From positions 1-64,000 of the forward strand of contig JBGCGF010000038.1 of the NCBI GenBank assembly GCA_045110575.1: DNA of 64,000 bases, given 5' to 3'. The notes under the pieces are model-generated. The model saw nothing but the letters and a program-made list of their open reading frames with translations, was not told the origin of the DNA and did no database searches. Origin of the DNA: CALDTK01 sp045110575 (lineage in GTDB: Bacteria > Bacteroidota > Bacteroidia > Chitinophagales > Saprospiraceae). Shown here piece after piece: positions 18,592-28,218 of this stretch (the first letter of the stretch is position 1; each line of letters starts with the position of its first letter). A program made the position numbers and the translations under genes.

Positions 18592-21500
18592 TCAGCCTCC
18601 AGATAATGCTGTGCCTAACATCATCAATAGACTAATAGCAATCAAAAAGACGACCGTCGAAATCGCATACAATGGCCAATTGTAAACACTACTGTTTGGA
18701 GTTGCGGCTTCTACATCTGCATACGCCGGACGGACACCCTCCCACAATTGAGTCACAATTACTTTAAAGCGATTAAACCAGATGATCATTGCAGGAAGCA
18801 AAATCAACAACCCAATCGTCGTAGCGAAAAGACCGAAGCTTACCGAGATCGCCATCGGGATTAGAAACTGTGCTTGGAGACTGGTCTCAAACATGATCGG
18901 ACCGAGACCTGCGAGTGTCGTTACTGTCGTCAAAATGATCGGACGGAAACGACCGAGCGCCGCGGTTTTCATTGCTTCCATTTGAGGCATCCCTCGTTCG
19001 AGCAACTCATTATAGCTCGTCACAAGTACAAGTGCATCGTTGACCAAGACACCTATCAAAGCGATGATACCAAGTCCAGAAAACAAGCTTAACGGGAAGC
19101 TTGCTGGCAGCACCAAATCCATGAGCCAATGCCCCCAGATCACGCCAATGAACGCAAACGGAATCAACAAGAAAACGATGATTGTTTGCGAAACACTTCG
19201 AAAGGTTAAGGCAATGATGAACAACATGAGCATCAATACAATAGGACCAACCAAAGCCAACGAACTTGACGTCTTTGCTTGCTCTCTGTTCTGGCCTTCA
19301 TAATTGGCGGACACACCAGGGTAAGAAGCCAAAATATCTGGAATGACTACCGTACGCAAGTTGCTCGTCACATCACTCACACTCACATCGTCGCTTGAGA
19401 TGTCAGACGAAATGGTCACTTCACGCGCGCCGTCTGTGTGACTGATCGAAACGATTCCACGCTCGGTATCAAGCGTTGCGATATCTCCAAGAACATACTC
19501 GCCTTGCGCTGTTCGGATGCGCATCGAAGTAAGCTGATCAACGGTACGCCTGTTGTCTTCCGCATAGCGAACCCAAACACGAACCTCATCACGACCTCGC
19601 TGCAAACGCTGTACTTCTTGTCCGAAGAATCCTGCACGAACTTGAGCCAAAACGCTGGATTCATTGAGTCCTAGGTATCGTCCTTTCTCATTGAGCAGGA
19701 TATTGATTTCACGAAGTCCTTCTTTGTTTGAATCCGTTACATCGGCGAGTTCCTTCAAACTACGAAGAGCATCAGCAACTTCATTTGAAGCAGCATCGAG
19801 CTGTTCTGAATTGCTTCCTCGCAAGCTTACACTCACGGGCTTACCAAAGGCTGAAGCACCTCCAAAAGTCAAAGATTCTGCAGCAGGCATCGCACCGGTA
19901 AACTTGCGAATCATATTGGTTGCCGTACGCACCTTCAAAGAGTCACGCTCTTCAGAATCAATTAGCGTTGCCTTTACTCTACCTTGAAATGTACTCGGCC
20001 CAAGATCAACTTGCACCTTTTCAATTGCACGCTTTTCATTGTTATAATAATGTGCAGAAAGTGAGTCGTTTGCCATCTCAACCGCAGCATAAATACGATC
20101 TAGGTATTCTTGCGTAATTCCCTCACGTGTTCCTGCAGGCATTTGCAGATCAATGTTGATATCATCACGTGGAATGTTAGGGAAGAAGGTCGTCCCCACA
20201 ATTCCACCACCGACAGCACCAAAGCTTATAAACAACAGTGCAGTCATGCTTGCAATTGTCAACAAACGGTACTTCATGGCGAAATTCAAAACAGGAGCAT
20301 AAAGCGTGTCCCGCAAGAAATTCATGAACTTATCAAACTGATTAATCAACCACGGTTTCTTCGCATGAGGATCAGCCCTCAATGCTTTAGAATTCGCGAC
20401 GTGAGTAGGCAGGATAATTACTCCTTCTATCAAAGAGAAGATCAAGGATAGAATAACCACTACCGCCATCTCTGCGAAGAAATCACCAAGTCGACCGCGA
20501 ATGAAAAAGAACGTAGAGAAAGCTACAACGGTCGTTGCGATAGCTGAGGTTACAGCTGGCAAAACCTGCATTGTTCCTTCTACTGCTGAGTTTTCAGCCT
20601 CGCGGTTCTGTCTTGCGGTACGCGATGTCTGACCAGCCTTAATCTGCTCAGCATTGAGTTCGTTCAGGATGCCAGTCGCTTCAGCTTCCGCCAAAACCTG
20701 CTCCTCGGCATCTGGATCTTCACGGTCCATTCCAAGTTCCCAGCGCTGATAGATGTTCTCACCAATCACGATACCATCGTCGACAAGGATACCAATCACG
20801 AGGATCATTCCGAAGAGCGAAAGGACGTTGATCGTTACTCCTAGCAAGTAGGCGCAGAGGAACATACCTGCAAACGAAATCGGAATCGAAAGCGCCACCC
20901 AAAAAGCCAAACGCCAATTGAGGAACATCGCCAACATAATTGCAACGATGAAAAATCCAAGCAGCCCATTCTCACTCAATAAATCAATACGATCATTGAG
21001 TGTCACCGATCGATCAGATACAATAGAAGCTTTAACCTCCTTGTTATCCTCATTAAATTCTATAATATAGTTGCGTACCGTTTCGGTGATCGTCAACATA
21101 TCTTCTTCGATTGTATTACTGACCGTCACTACAACGGCCGGTGCCTCATTGATATACGTTCGCGTTGGATCTTCTGCCCAACGATCGGTTACATCAGCGA
21201 CTTGATACAAGCGCACTACCCCACCCGCAGGCGAAGTCTTGATGACGATATCACGCAGACCTTCCGCGTAATAATCCTTTGCACGTGAGCGAAGCAAAAG
21301 CTCCTCCCCTTCTGTTTTAATGGTACCGCCAGTGATGTCCAAATTGGACCCACGAATCGCGGTTGCGGCTTGCGCAAAGGTCAACCCGTATGCTTGGAGG
21401 TCGTTTTCCCGAAAGGCGATTTGAATCTCCTCTTCTGGAAAACCAGTCACCTCTACCTTGGAAATACCGTCCATGGCAAGCAACTCCGTTTCCACTTTTC

Positions 21501-21966
21501 GGCCGTACGTCTTCAACGCCCCTAGAGAGACATTGCCAGAGATACCTAGCGTGATGGCTGGCTGCACATTTTCACGCACATATACAACTGGAGGCTCAAG
21601 ACCGGCAGGAAAACTTGCGATTCGATCGACGGCATTTCGCACGTCGTCAACAACCAAAACTGCACTGTAGCCTTCTAAGACTTCAATGTTGACCGAACCT
21701 GAATTCTCTTGACTGACACTCGTCACACGATCGATACCAGTAACTCCTTTGAGGTTCTCCTCGATCTTATCGATGATACCTTCTTCGATCTCTTCTGGTG
21801 CAGCACCAGGGAGCACGACTTGTACCGAAATGTTGCGCGAAGGCACTTCCGGAAAGAAGGTCGATTTCATGTTTCGTGCACCGAATACACCAAGTACAAT
21901 CAACCCGATCATGATCAGGTTGGCGGCGATGGGGTAACGAACGAAATAGCGGACAATTGAACGCAT
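18592..21966 (-). CDS. RND efflux pump inner-membrane transporter (AcrB/CzcA-like)
   Basis: This is a 1124-residue RND permease, slightly longer than AcrB (about 1050). It begins with the first membrane helix and the PSRNISVQVVLPGAAPEEIEEGI porter motif. It has the two periplasmic halves (about residues 40-330 and 590-900) and two six-helix bundles, including GILVDDGIVIGENIYQR (the helix-4 Asp pair for proton relay) and GVLVNDALVL in the second half. A 40-residue acidic/Gln-rich insert (about 415-455) lies in the cytoplasmic loop after helix 6. It works with the adaptor upstream and TolC downstream. The C-terminus carries an extra membrane segment after residue 1100. The substrate (drug, lipid or metal) is unknown. 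Confidence 0.93.
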   Translation of the reverse strand: MRSIVRYFVRYPIAANLIMIGLIVLGVFGARNMKSTFFPEVPSRNISVQVVLPGAAPEEIEEGIIDKIEENLKGVTGIDRVTSVSQENSGSVNIEVLEGYSAVLVVDDVRNAVDRIASFPAGLEPPVVYVRENVQPAITLGISGNVSLGALKTYGRKVETELLAMDGISKVEVTGFPEEEIQIAFRENDLQAYGLTFAQAATAIRGSNLDITGGTIKTEGEELLLRSRAKDYYAEGLRDIVIKTSPAGGVVRLYQVADVTDRWAEDPTRTYINEAPAVVVTVSNTIEEDMLTITETVRNYIIEFNEDNKEVKASIVSDRSVTLNDRIDLLSENGLLGFFIVAIMLAMFLNWRLAFWVALSIPISFAGMFLCAYLLGVTINVLSLFGMILVIGILVDDGIVIGENIYQRWELGMDREDPDAEEQVLAEAEATGILNELNAEQIKAGQTSRTARQNREAENSAVEGTMQVLPAVTSAIATTVVAFSTFFFIRGRLGDFFAEMAVVVILSLIFSLIEGVIILPTHVANSKALRADPHAKKPWLINQFDKFMNFLRDTLYAPVLNFAMKYRLLTIASMTALLFISFGAVGGGIVGTTFFPNIPRDDINIDLQMPAGTREGITQEYLDRIYAAVEMANDSLSAHYYNNEKRAIEKVQVDLGPSTFQGRVKATLIDSEERDSLKVRTATNMIRKFTGAMPAAESLTFGGASAFGKPVSVSLRGSNSEQLDAASNEVADALRSLKELADVTDSNKEGLREINILLNEKGRYLGLNESSVLAQVRAGFFGQEVQRLQRGRDEVRVWVRYAEDNRRTVDQLTSMRIRTAQGEYVLGDIATLDTERGIVSISHTDGAREVTISSDISSDDVSVSDVTSNLRTVVIPDILASYPGVSANYEGQNREQAKTSSSLALVGPIVLMLMLFIIALTFRSVSQTIIVFLLIPFAFIGVIWGHWLMDLVLPASFPLSLFSGLGIIALIGVLVNDALVLVTSYNELLERGMPQMEAMKTAALGRFRPIILTTVTTLAGLGPIMFETSLQAQFLIPMAISVSFGLFATTIGLLILLPAMIIWFNRFKVIVTQLWEGVRPAYADVEAATPNSSVYNWPLYAISTVVFLIAISLLMMLGTALSGG

Positions 21967-22016
21967 ATTCTTAAATTTTCAAAAACTAAAAACGATGGAT
22001 TGAAAAAGACAAAAGC

Positions 22017-23141
22017 TTATCCTTCCGTTTTTCTCGCTTTTACTTTCATTCCGTTGTAGGCACCAGGAAGCGTCTCATTGAGCAACTTCGTTCCTGGAGC
22101 TAAGCCCTTGACATAAATGTTCTTTTGTCCGCGACGTACGATCTCAATCGATTGACGTTGCAGCTCCTCTCCAATCAGTACGTAGACTTCATTGGTTCCA
22201 ACCAGCAAGCTCTGATCAATCGAAGTCACATCGTTCAACTGACTACCTGCAACAGAACCTGTCAAGAACAAACCTTCACGAAGACCTTTGCCTCGAACAC
22301 TGAGGAATATCTTTGCCGTTTGTGTATTCGGATCGATCTGCGTAGAAATTCGACTTACCCGTCCGGTATACGCTTCTCCATTTGGACCGCTCAATTGAGC
22401 TGTCGTTCCTGTCTTCAGGTAGCTCAGATCAGAAACAGGAACGGTAGCCGCCAATTCGTAGCTACTTGCGGTCAAGCTTGCAAGCGGCTGTCCGCTTCTG
22501 ATGAGTGCGCCTTTTGTAGCAGTTACGTTGGTCAACGTTCCGCTAAATGGTGCGCGGAGTACATACTTATTCAAGCGCTCCTCTACCGATTTAATGGTGT
22601 AGTACAAGTTGTAGATGTCTCGGCCATTGAGAAAGTACCGTGCCGATGCATCGGTAACTTCTGGCAATGGAGCAAGTGCTTTCTCTGGATCGAAGTTGCG
22701 TAGGTAGGTATCCCAAGCAGGAAACGTACTTGCATAATCAATCTTCAGTTCTGGCATCACCGTCGCCAAGGTCTTAGCAAGCTGACTCTTCTGTGCGAGC
22801 AAAGCGTACCGTGCTTCGGTATTGTTGATACGCGCTAGCATATCGCCTTTCTTGTAGAACACACCCTCTTTGAACGCTCTGTCCGAACCTTCAAAAACAC
22901 CTGTTACTTCTGCAATGACGGGAACCGTTTCGAAGGCAACTAGACGTCCTTGCAAAGACAAATCAACGTCCACACTGCTAAGCTCCACGTTGCGAACAGC
23001 TACTTCACGGATAGACTGCTTACGCTCTTTTTTGGGAGGTGGCTCCTTCTGAGCGCTGACCGCTTTCATTGCCATATATCCTCCTAAAAGGACGAAGACA
23101 GCGATGACGATACTGAGACGACGTTTGGTAAGATCAGTCAT
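22017..23141 (-). CDS. Periplasmic adaptor (membrane-fusion) subunit of the RND pump
   Basis: The 374-residue protein has an N-terminal membrane anchor (RLSIVIAVFVLLGGYMAMKAV), a split lipoyl domain, a helical hairpin and a beta-barrel (AFSGTLTNVTATKGALIRSG; VSDLSYLKTGTTAQL; GRVSRISTQIDPNTQT). This is the order expected of HlyD/AcrA family adaptors. These proteins join the RND pump to the TolC duct across the periplasm. The gene starts inside the marR stop (ATGA overlap at 23138-23141) and is followed after 50 bp by the pump gene. Confidence 0.92.
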   Translation of the reverse strand: MTDLTKRRLSIVIAVFVLLGGYMAMKAVSAQKEPPPKKERKQSIREVAVRNVELSSVDVDLSLQGRLVAFETVPVIAEVTGVFEGSDRAFKEGVFYKKGDMLARINNTEARYALLAQKSQLAKTLATVMPELKIDYASTFPAWDTYLRNFDPEKALAPLPEVTDASARYFLNGRDIYNLYYTIKSVEERLNKYVLRAPFSGTLTNVTATKGALIRSGQPLASLTASSYELAATVPVSDLSYLKTGTTAQLSGPNGEAYTGRVSRISTQIDPNTQTAKIFLSVRGKGLREGLFLTGSVAGSQLNDVTSIDQSLLVGTNEVYVLIGEELQRQSIEIVRRGQKNIYVKGLAPGTKLLNETLPGAYNGMKVKARKTEG

Positions 23142-23671
23142 GTGATATTGTTATTCAAATTGGCAAAAACACGCTCCAAAACGTGTTGACAGGTCTGGAG
23201 ATCTTCGGCACTAATGCCTTGCTCGGCGTGATGTCTGATATCCATCGCGCATGAAGCAATGTTGGAGAATGAGGTATCACCATGCTCGGTGATCTCAACA
23301 AGTTTTTGGCGACGATTTTTCGGATCCACGGTACGTTTGACGAGCTTTTCTCGCTCCATCCTACTCAACAAGCGAGCTACCGTGGCCTTATCTCTAACCA
23401 AATAGGCAGCAATCTCGTGCTGCGAAGCATTTGGATTAGACTTTACGAAATTCAGCGTGGGCCAAAATTCTACCGGATAGTCATACCCCAAGTGAAAGAG
23501 GGCTTCTACCAACCGCCCGCGCAAGACCCTACCTGTGCGGTGGAGTCCTTCCGGAAGAGAGTTAAAGCATTCTGGCGACTTGGTCAAAATATTCAATCGT
23601 TGCGACTGCAACAATACGCGTAGCCGTGGGAATGGTTTTGGCGAAAGCTGAAAAAAAGTCACTCGCAGCAA
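23138..23671 (-). CDS. MarR family transcriptional regulator
   Basis: The winged-helix DNA-binding domain is clear: NASQHEIAAYLVRDKATVARLLSRMEREKLVKR followed by the wing DPKNRRQKLVEITEHG. MarR proteins are dimeric repressors released by small ligands and often control the efflux pump in the same operon, as here. The frame has no ATG before the wing. The longest start is the TTG at 23671, but that N-terminus (LSPKPFPR) is not protein-like, and the true start may be another TTG near 23610. This matters because the iterated word at 23635-23648 would then lie between genes. Confidence 0.87.
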   Translation of the reverse strand: MLRVTFFQLSPKPFPRLRVLLQSQRLNILTKSPECFNSLPEGLHRTGRVLRGRLVEALFHLGYDYPVEFWPTLNFVKSNPNASQHEIAAYLVRDKATVARLLSRMEREKLVKRTVDPKNRRQKLVEITEHGDTSFSNIASCAMDIRHHAEQGISAEDLQTCQHVLERVFANLNNNIT

Positions 23672-23714
23672 ACATTTCCATTTTGTATATTTGAGTACAC
23701 CTTATACCATAGAA
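23672..23714. promoter_or_regulatory. Short divergent promoter region with a Bacteroidota -7 element
   Basis: TATATTTG at 23686-23693 matches the Bacteroidota -7 consensus TAnnTTTG, and lies 21 bp before the ATG at 23715. No good -33 TTTG was found at the right spacing, so support is partial. The same 43 bp or slightly more must also serve the marR operon. Confidence 0.35.
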
Positions 23715-26198
23715 ATGATCAAGACGATACTTTATTCAATCCTACTCTGCGGGCTTTCGTTTTTCTGCTCCGATCTCTATAGCCAATGCAGCGTCGGATC
23801 GGTCAGCCTGGCTAACCAGACCGAACTTGATCAATTTGCCCTACAGGTGCAGAACTGCACAGTTATAGAAGGCAATATCAGCATCAGCTACTTAGACATT
23901 ACAGATAGAATATCCGACCTGAGTCAACTCTCCCATGTCACTGAAATACAAGGCAGACTGTACTTTAACACTGATGTCTCCGACACCACCCAAGTCACAG
24001 GGCTTGACAATCTTAGCCACGTCAATTACATGGGCTTCAGCGAAATAAACTACGACTACCTAGATCTAAGCCCCCTTACTGCACTACTAAACATAGACAC
24101 CTTAAGCCTAAATGGCAGAATCTCAGGCTACCCTCCTGCACTATCTTCTATCAAAAAACTGTGGTTATCATACTTCTGGAACAGTAGTGCAAAATTACCT
24201 GCAGGGCTTGTAGTGAGCGAAGATTTTAGCGTTGCTCGAAACGTATTTATTGACTCTTTAACATTCTTATCAGAAGTCGAATTCTCACAAGGAATCGATG
24301 TTTACATCGGAAGCAGTTTCTTATCTACAAAAGGCCTAAATCTCCCTAGCACTATTGCTAGATTTGATGCTAGTGAAGCTGTTTTATTTGACATCGAATG
24401 CATGGCAAATGTTGCAGACGCAGATCAAATCATTGTTCGCCTCACTGGTGATGGAGACCTAAGCCCATTCGGCAACCTTCAACAGACAGATCGACTTGAA
24501 CTTCATTATTCTCCACAGTATCAAGAACCAGACATAGGTCTTCAAAATTTAAGTTCACTCTCCAACCTTACGCGAGCAACAAACCTAGTTCTCAAAAACC
24601 TAGGAACAAGTGATCTAACAGGACTAGGCGCCCTGACAAATTGTAATAACCTAACCATCTTTGATTCCAAGATTCAATTTTTAGATGGAATTAATCCTGA
24701 CGTAGGTTTATATATTCAAGACATAACAATCTTTGACAACCCTCAACTTACGAACTGTGCAACCCAATGGCTATGCGAAGCATTAAACACTCGGAGAACC
24801 CTGAATTTCCACCTGAATAACAATGCGGAAAGTTGCAACGAGGCCTACGTTATGAGCGCTTGCTCGCAGTCCTTAGGAACCATTGAACGCTCGTACGCTT
24901 ACTTAGATCGAAACTGCAACAATGTTAGTGATGCTGATGACCCCCCGCTATACGGGGCTTATGCATTAGCCTACGACTTAAACGGATCCTCAAGACTGTC
25001 GATATCCTCGGGAAGGTCATACGAAGATGGAATGAGCTATTTCCTTGCTCTAACCGATACAATATCAACTAGGGTTAACCAAATAGACACAGCGAGTATA
25101 ACACCTAATCCAACATCTTTCGTTTTCGAAAATAACCCTACCAGATACACTATCAAAGAAGTCGGATTCTGCACATCAACTGGCACGGACTCAATTACGA
25201 TCGAGACGCTAAACAACTCGATCATGGTTCCAAGCCGATTCAACTTTGCACCTTACACGCTCACCAACGAAGGAGCGACCGAGGCACTATATCGAGCTTA
25301 TCCGGAAGGAAAATATTTAACACTTAGAGAATACCTCAGAACCCGGCCACCAAGTTCACCTTTCTCTCCAAGAGATACGCTTGGCTTCAACGAGACCTTT
25401 TCTTCTACTTCTTGGTTTGCTCCAAATTTCACCTTTGCAGGTCAACAAACATCAAGTTGCGTTGATCTCAACCATGACTTAGGAGGACCTTCTCTTCGGA
25501 ATTCACAGTGCTTTGATGTTGAAATACTCCAAAGCGACACCGCCAATCAAGTATTCGGTTTCATCACTGCTGGCTCACCAGAGCAAGCCGAATTCACGTT
25601 TACGTTAGACAACGTTGTCTCTGACACCGCAAGAAATATATTTGTTGAAGTAGAGGCTGATTCGCGCCTAGTACTAAGTTCTATTGAGCATATTTTCATA
25701 GACCCTAGATTTACATTTTCTCGTAATGGCCGTAATCTGCGGTGGGAAGCAAACAACATTCTTCAGTTCAATTACGATGATCGTCAGGCTCGTCAGGCAG
25801 GAGCCGTCTTTCGCTACAAAGCAGATCTTACGCCCCAATTCGCGGCTAGCTCAGCATCAATCGATTTTGGCTTCCGCGCAGAATTTGACGGAATCCCCTT
25901 CACCTCTTCACAGATTACGATCACAGGAGGCGTAATCACTAACAGCAAAGAAGTTACCGAATCACTGGCCGTTCGGATGTTTCCAAACCCAGCGACCAAC
26001 AAGGTGTCCGTATCCATTGAGCAAACCCCATTTAGCTACCAACTCTTTGATGGCCTCGGAAAGCTCGTTTCCCAACAAGCGATCACCGCCTCAAGCCATG
26101 AGATCAACCTGGTTGGACTCCCGACTGGCTTGCATCATTTGCAAGTACAAACAGAACGTGGCGAGCGCTCTACGAAGAAGCTCTTGATCGCTAAGTAG
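23715..26198 (+). CDS. Secreted leucine-rich/receptor L-like T9SS protein
   Basis: The ATG at 23715 gives the signal peptide IKTILYSILLCGLSFFCSDLYSQ; the TTG at 23691 is rejected. The N-terminal half (to about residue 380) consists of irregular leucine-rich repeats resembling receptor L domains (LSQLSHVTEIQGRLYF, GLDNLSHV, LSSLSNLTRATNLVLKNLG, GLGALTNCNNLTIFD). Beta-rich domains follow, and a T9SS sorting domain (MFPNPATNK to STKKLLIAK) closes the 827 residues. It is probably a surface adhesion or recognition protein. Divergent from the marR operon. Confidence 0.82.
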   Translation: MIKTILYSILLCGLSFFCSDLYSQCSVGSVSLANQTELDQFALQVQNCTVIEGNISISYLDITDRISDLSQLSHVTEIQGRLYFNTDVSDTTQVTGLDNLSHVNYMGFSEINYDYLDLSPLTALLNIDTLSLNGRISGYPPALSSIKKLWLSYFWNSSAKLPAGLVVSEDFSVARNVFIDSLTFLSEVEFSQGIDVYIGSSFLSTKGLNLPSTIARFDASEAVLFDIECMANVADADQIIVRLTGDGDLSPFGNLQQTDRLELHYSPQYQEPDIGLQNLSSLSNLTRATNLVLKNLGTSDLTGLGALTNCNNLTIFDSKIQFLDGINPDVGLYIQDITIFDNPQLTNCATQWLCEALNTRRTLNFHLNNNAESCNEAYVMSACSQSLGTIERSYAYLDRNCNNVSDADDPPLYGAYALAYDLNGSSRLSISSGRSYEDGMSYFLALTDTISTRVNQIDTASITPNPTSFVFENNPTRYTIKEVGFCTSTGTDSITIETLNNSIMVPSRFNFAPYTLTNEGATEALYRAYPEGKYLTLREYLRTRPPSSPFSPRDTLGFNETFSSTSWFAPNFTFAGQQTSSCVDLNHDLGGPSLRNSQCFDVEILQSDTANQVFGFITAGSPEQAEFTFTLDNVVSDTARNIFVEVEADSRLVLSSIEHIFIDPRFTFSRNGRNLRWEANNILQFNYDDRQARQAGAVFRYKADLTPQFAASSASIDFGFRAEFDGIPFTSSQITITGGVITNSKEVTESLAVRMFPNPATNKVSVSIEQTPFSYQLFDGLGKLVSQQAITASSHEINLVGLPTGLHHLQVQTERGERSTKKLLIAK

Positions 26199-26219
26199 AC
26201 TCCTTGTTACCTTCCGTCC

Positions 26220-27206
26220 ATGTCTACTCGTCGTAATTTCCTAAAAGCCGTACCTGCAGTTGGTGCAGCCCTGACCGCAAGTTGTACCAGTTCAAGTGAT
26301 GAAGCTTCAAAGACAGCTTCCGCCAAAACTCCAGTCCGGCCAGTTGTCATTTCAACTTGGAACCACGGTCAAGCAGCCAATGCCGCCGCTTGGGAAATCC
26401 TCAACGGAGGAGGCAAAGCCCTCGACGCGGCCGAAGCAGGCGTTCGCGTCACCGAAGCAGATCCAGAAGGACAAAGCGTCGGTATCGGCGGCCGACCAGA
26501 CGCTGAAGGCAATGTAACCCTCGATGCTTGCATCATGGGGCCTGACGGCGATTGCGGATCAGTAGCGTACCTCCAAGAGATACTCCACCCGATCACTGTC
26601 GCAAGGCAAGTGATGGAAAAAACGCCGCATGTAATGCTTGTCGGCAAAGGCGCGCAAGACTTCGCCCTTGCGCAAGGACATGAAAAGGTCGACCTGCTTA
26701 CAGAAGCGTCACGCAAAGACTGGCAAGCATGGAAGGCTAAGAATGACAATTCACGCATCCCGATCAACATCGAAAATCACGATACCATTGGCTTGCTTAC
26801 CCTTGATGCTAACGGCGACTTAGCAGGAGCATGCACCACGAGTGGCGCGGGATTCAAAATGCCTGGGCGAGTTGGTGATTCGCCCATCATTGGCGCAGGA
26901 CTGTACGTCGACAACGAGATCGGCGGCGCTACAGCCACCGGCTGGGGCGAAGCGGTAATTCGTGCTTGCGGTTGTTTTCTTGTCGTCGAACTAATGCGCC
27001 AAGGGCATTCGCCACAACGCGCCTGTGAATTGGCCGTCGAGCGTGTCATTGCCAAGAATCCAGACTGGAAGGAAATCCAAGTCGGTTTCATCGCACTCAA
27101 CAAGAACGGAGAACACGGTAGCTTTTGTATCGCAGCAGGCTTCGACTATGCCCTCTGGAGCAGCGAAGTAAACGATGGACTTTTCGATAGCGGATCTCAA
27201 CTTTAA
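26220..27206 (+). CDS. N-terminal-nucleophile glycosylasparaginase/isoaspartyl peptidase, Tat-exported lipoprotein
   Basis: The protein is 328 residues. The N-terminus STRRNFLKAVPAVGAALTASC combines a twin-arginine motif with a lipobox (LTAS-C), so it is probably exported folded through Tat and lipidated. The mature part matches glycosylasparaginases: AWEILNGGGKALDAAEAGVR, VGIGGRPDAEG and the autoproteolysis site HDTIGLL, with the nucleophile Thr at about residue 184, plus GATATGWGE. These enzymes cleave GlcNAc-Asn bonds or isoaspartyl peptides. It lies 21 bp behind the LRR protein and 9 bp before cutC. Confidence 0.9.
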   Translation: MSTRRNFLKAVPAVGAALTASCTSSSDEASKTASAKTPVRPVVISTWNHGQAANAAAWEILNGGGKALDAAEAGVRVTEADPEGQSVGIGGRPDAEGNVTLDACIMGPDGDCGSVAYLQEILHPITVARQVMEKTPHVMLVGKGAQDFALAQGHEKVDLLTEASRKDWQAWKAKNDNSRIPINIENHDTIGLLTLDANGDLAGACTTSGAGFKMPGRVGDSPIIGAGLYVDNEIGGATATGWGEAVIRACGCFLVVELMRQGHSPQRACELAVERVIAKNPDWKEIQVGFIALNKNGEHGSFCIAAGFDYALWSSEVNDGLFDSGSQL

Positions 27207-27215
27207 CTCTAGTCT

Positions 27216-27959
27216 ATGATCATCTACGAAGTAGTTACAGATAGTGTAGCTGGTGTTCTCGCTGCCGAAGATGCTGGTGCAGACCGCATTGAGTTTTGTA
27301 GCGCCCTCGAAGTTGGCGGCCTGACGCCAAGCATTGGTATGCTCCAACAGGCACTTCAGCAACGCGAGCAGATCCCCCTCATGGTGATGATCAGACCGCG
27401 CGGCGGGGATTTCCATTACAACGACAGTGAGTTCGCCACCATGCTGGCCGACCTCGAAACTATCAAGGCCACTGGTGCAGAAGGAGTCGTGTTCGGCATC
27501 CTTCATCCTGATGGAACCGTGGATGCAGCGCGCACCAATCAGCTTGTGTTAGCTGCGCGCCCAATGCTAGTCACCTTTCACCGCGCTTTCGATATGACGG
27601 TCGATCCTTATGATGCGCTAGAAACACTCATCGATGTAGGTATTGACCGTGTGCTTACTTCGGGCCAAGAGGCGACAGCGATCAAGGGCATGGCGTGCTT
27701 ACAAAAATTAGTGAAGCAAGCCGACGGTCGCATTACCATTCTTGCGGGTTCGGGGATCCGCCCGGCCAATGTCCAAAAGCTCGTTGTGCAGACGGGTGTT
27801 CAAGAAGTGCACGGTTCAGCTTTCGCCAAAACCCAAAGCGAGATGACGTATCGAAATGCTCGTCTATCGATGGGAGAGGAAGGGAGTGATGAGTATGCGT
27901 TGCAGGTGACAGATGAGCGAAAGGTGAAGAAGATGGTTGAGGTGTTGGGGCGGGTGTAG
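27216..27959 (+). CDS. cutC: CutC family protein (copper homeostasis protein CutC)
   Basis: This is a 247-residue TIM-barrel protein of the CutC family. It has the family N-terminus (YEVVTDSVAGVLAAEDAGADRIEFCSALEVGGLTPS), MVMIRPRGGDF, GVVFGILHPDGTVD, TFHRAFDM and RVLTSGQEATA. CutC has been linked to copper tolerance, but its biochemical role is unsettled. The gene follows the asparaginase by 9 bp and is probably co-transcribed. A copy of the iterated 14-bp word encodes AFAKT at 27819-27832. It is the last copy before a gap of almost 16 kb. Confidence 0.93.
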   Translation: MIIYEVVTDSVAGVLAAEDAGADRIEFCSALEVGGLTPSIGMLQQALQQREQIPLMVMIRPRGGDFHYNDSEFATMLADLETIKATGAEGVVFGILHPDGTVDAARTNQLVLAARPMLVTFHRAFDMTVDPYDALETLIDVGIDRVLTSGQEATAIKGMACLQKLVKQADGRITILAGSGIRPANVQKLVVQTGVQEVHGSAFAKTQSEMTYRNARLSMGEEGSDEYALQVTDERKVKKMVEVLGRV

Positions 27960-28016
27960 AGCACCTCCGAACCGTCAGATCGAGCCTCAACAATTTATTT
28001 ATTCTTAGACATAGTT

Positions 28017-28160
28017 TTATTCGTCAAACTTCAAGTAAACCGGTTGATCTGGCGGTTCACAGAAATAGCCACGCTCGGCAGACTCAACACCTTTGAAGAG
28101 CGCGTCCCTCCATACAAGTAGTATGTCACTACCAAGGGCGAATCGCCAGTGCTAGACGAT
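28017..28160 (-). pseudogene. Truncated 3' fragment of a DUF5916-type gene
   Basis: Read on the minus strand, this stretch encodes WRFALGSDILLVWRDALF, then a segment ending ERGYF, then a short divergent tail to a stop at 28017. The intact DUF5916 gene at 30809-33328 has WRFAPGSDLLLVWKDALF and ERGYF at the matching place near its own C-terminus. No start codon or upstream homology remains. It is therefore the decayed end of a second copy, in the same orientation as the intact gene, and the two copies flank the toxin-antitoxin cassette. Confidence 0.75.
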
Positions 28161-28167
28161 CATTGTT

Positions 28168-28218
28168 GTTCCAAAAAACATCATGTTCCAATATCTGGAA
28201 CATTCCTATCTTTGGAAC
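28168..28218. promoter_or_regulatory. Nested palindromic operator upstream of the AbiEi-like gene
   Basis: There are four copies of one half-site. ATGTTCCA (28183) and TGGAACAT (28196) form an inner dyad with a 5-bp spacer. GTTCCAAA (28168) and TTTGGAAC (28211) form an outer dyad. Both are centred on 28193, and each outer site is separated from the inner one by 7 bp. The block ends directly at the ATG at 28219. AbiEi antitoxins repress their own operon by binding inverted repeats, so this is the likely operator. Confidence 0.7.

Noticed and set aside
22125..22703. 192-residue antisense frame in the adaptor gene
   Set aside because: It is opposite a well-supported HlyD-family gene and looks like a chance frame.
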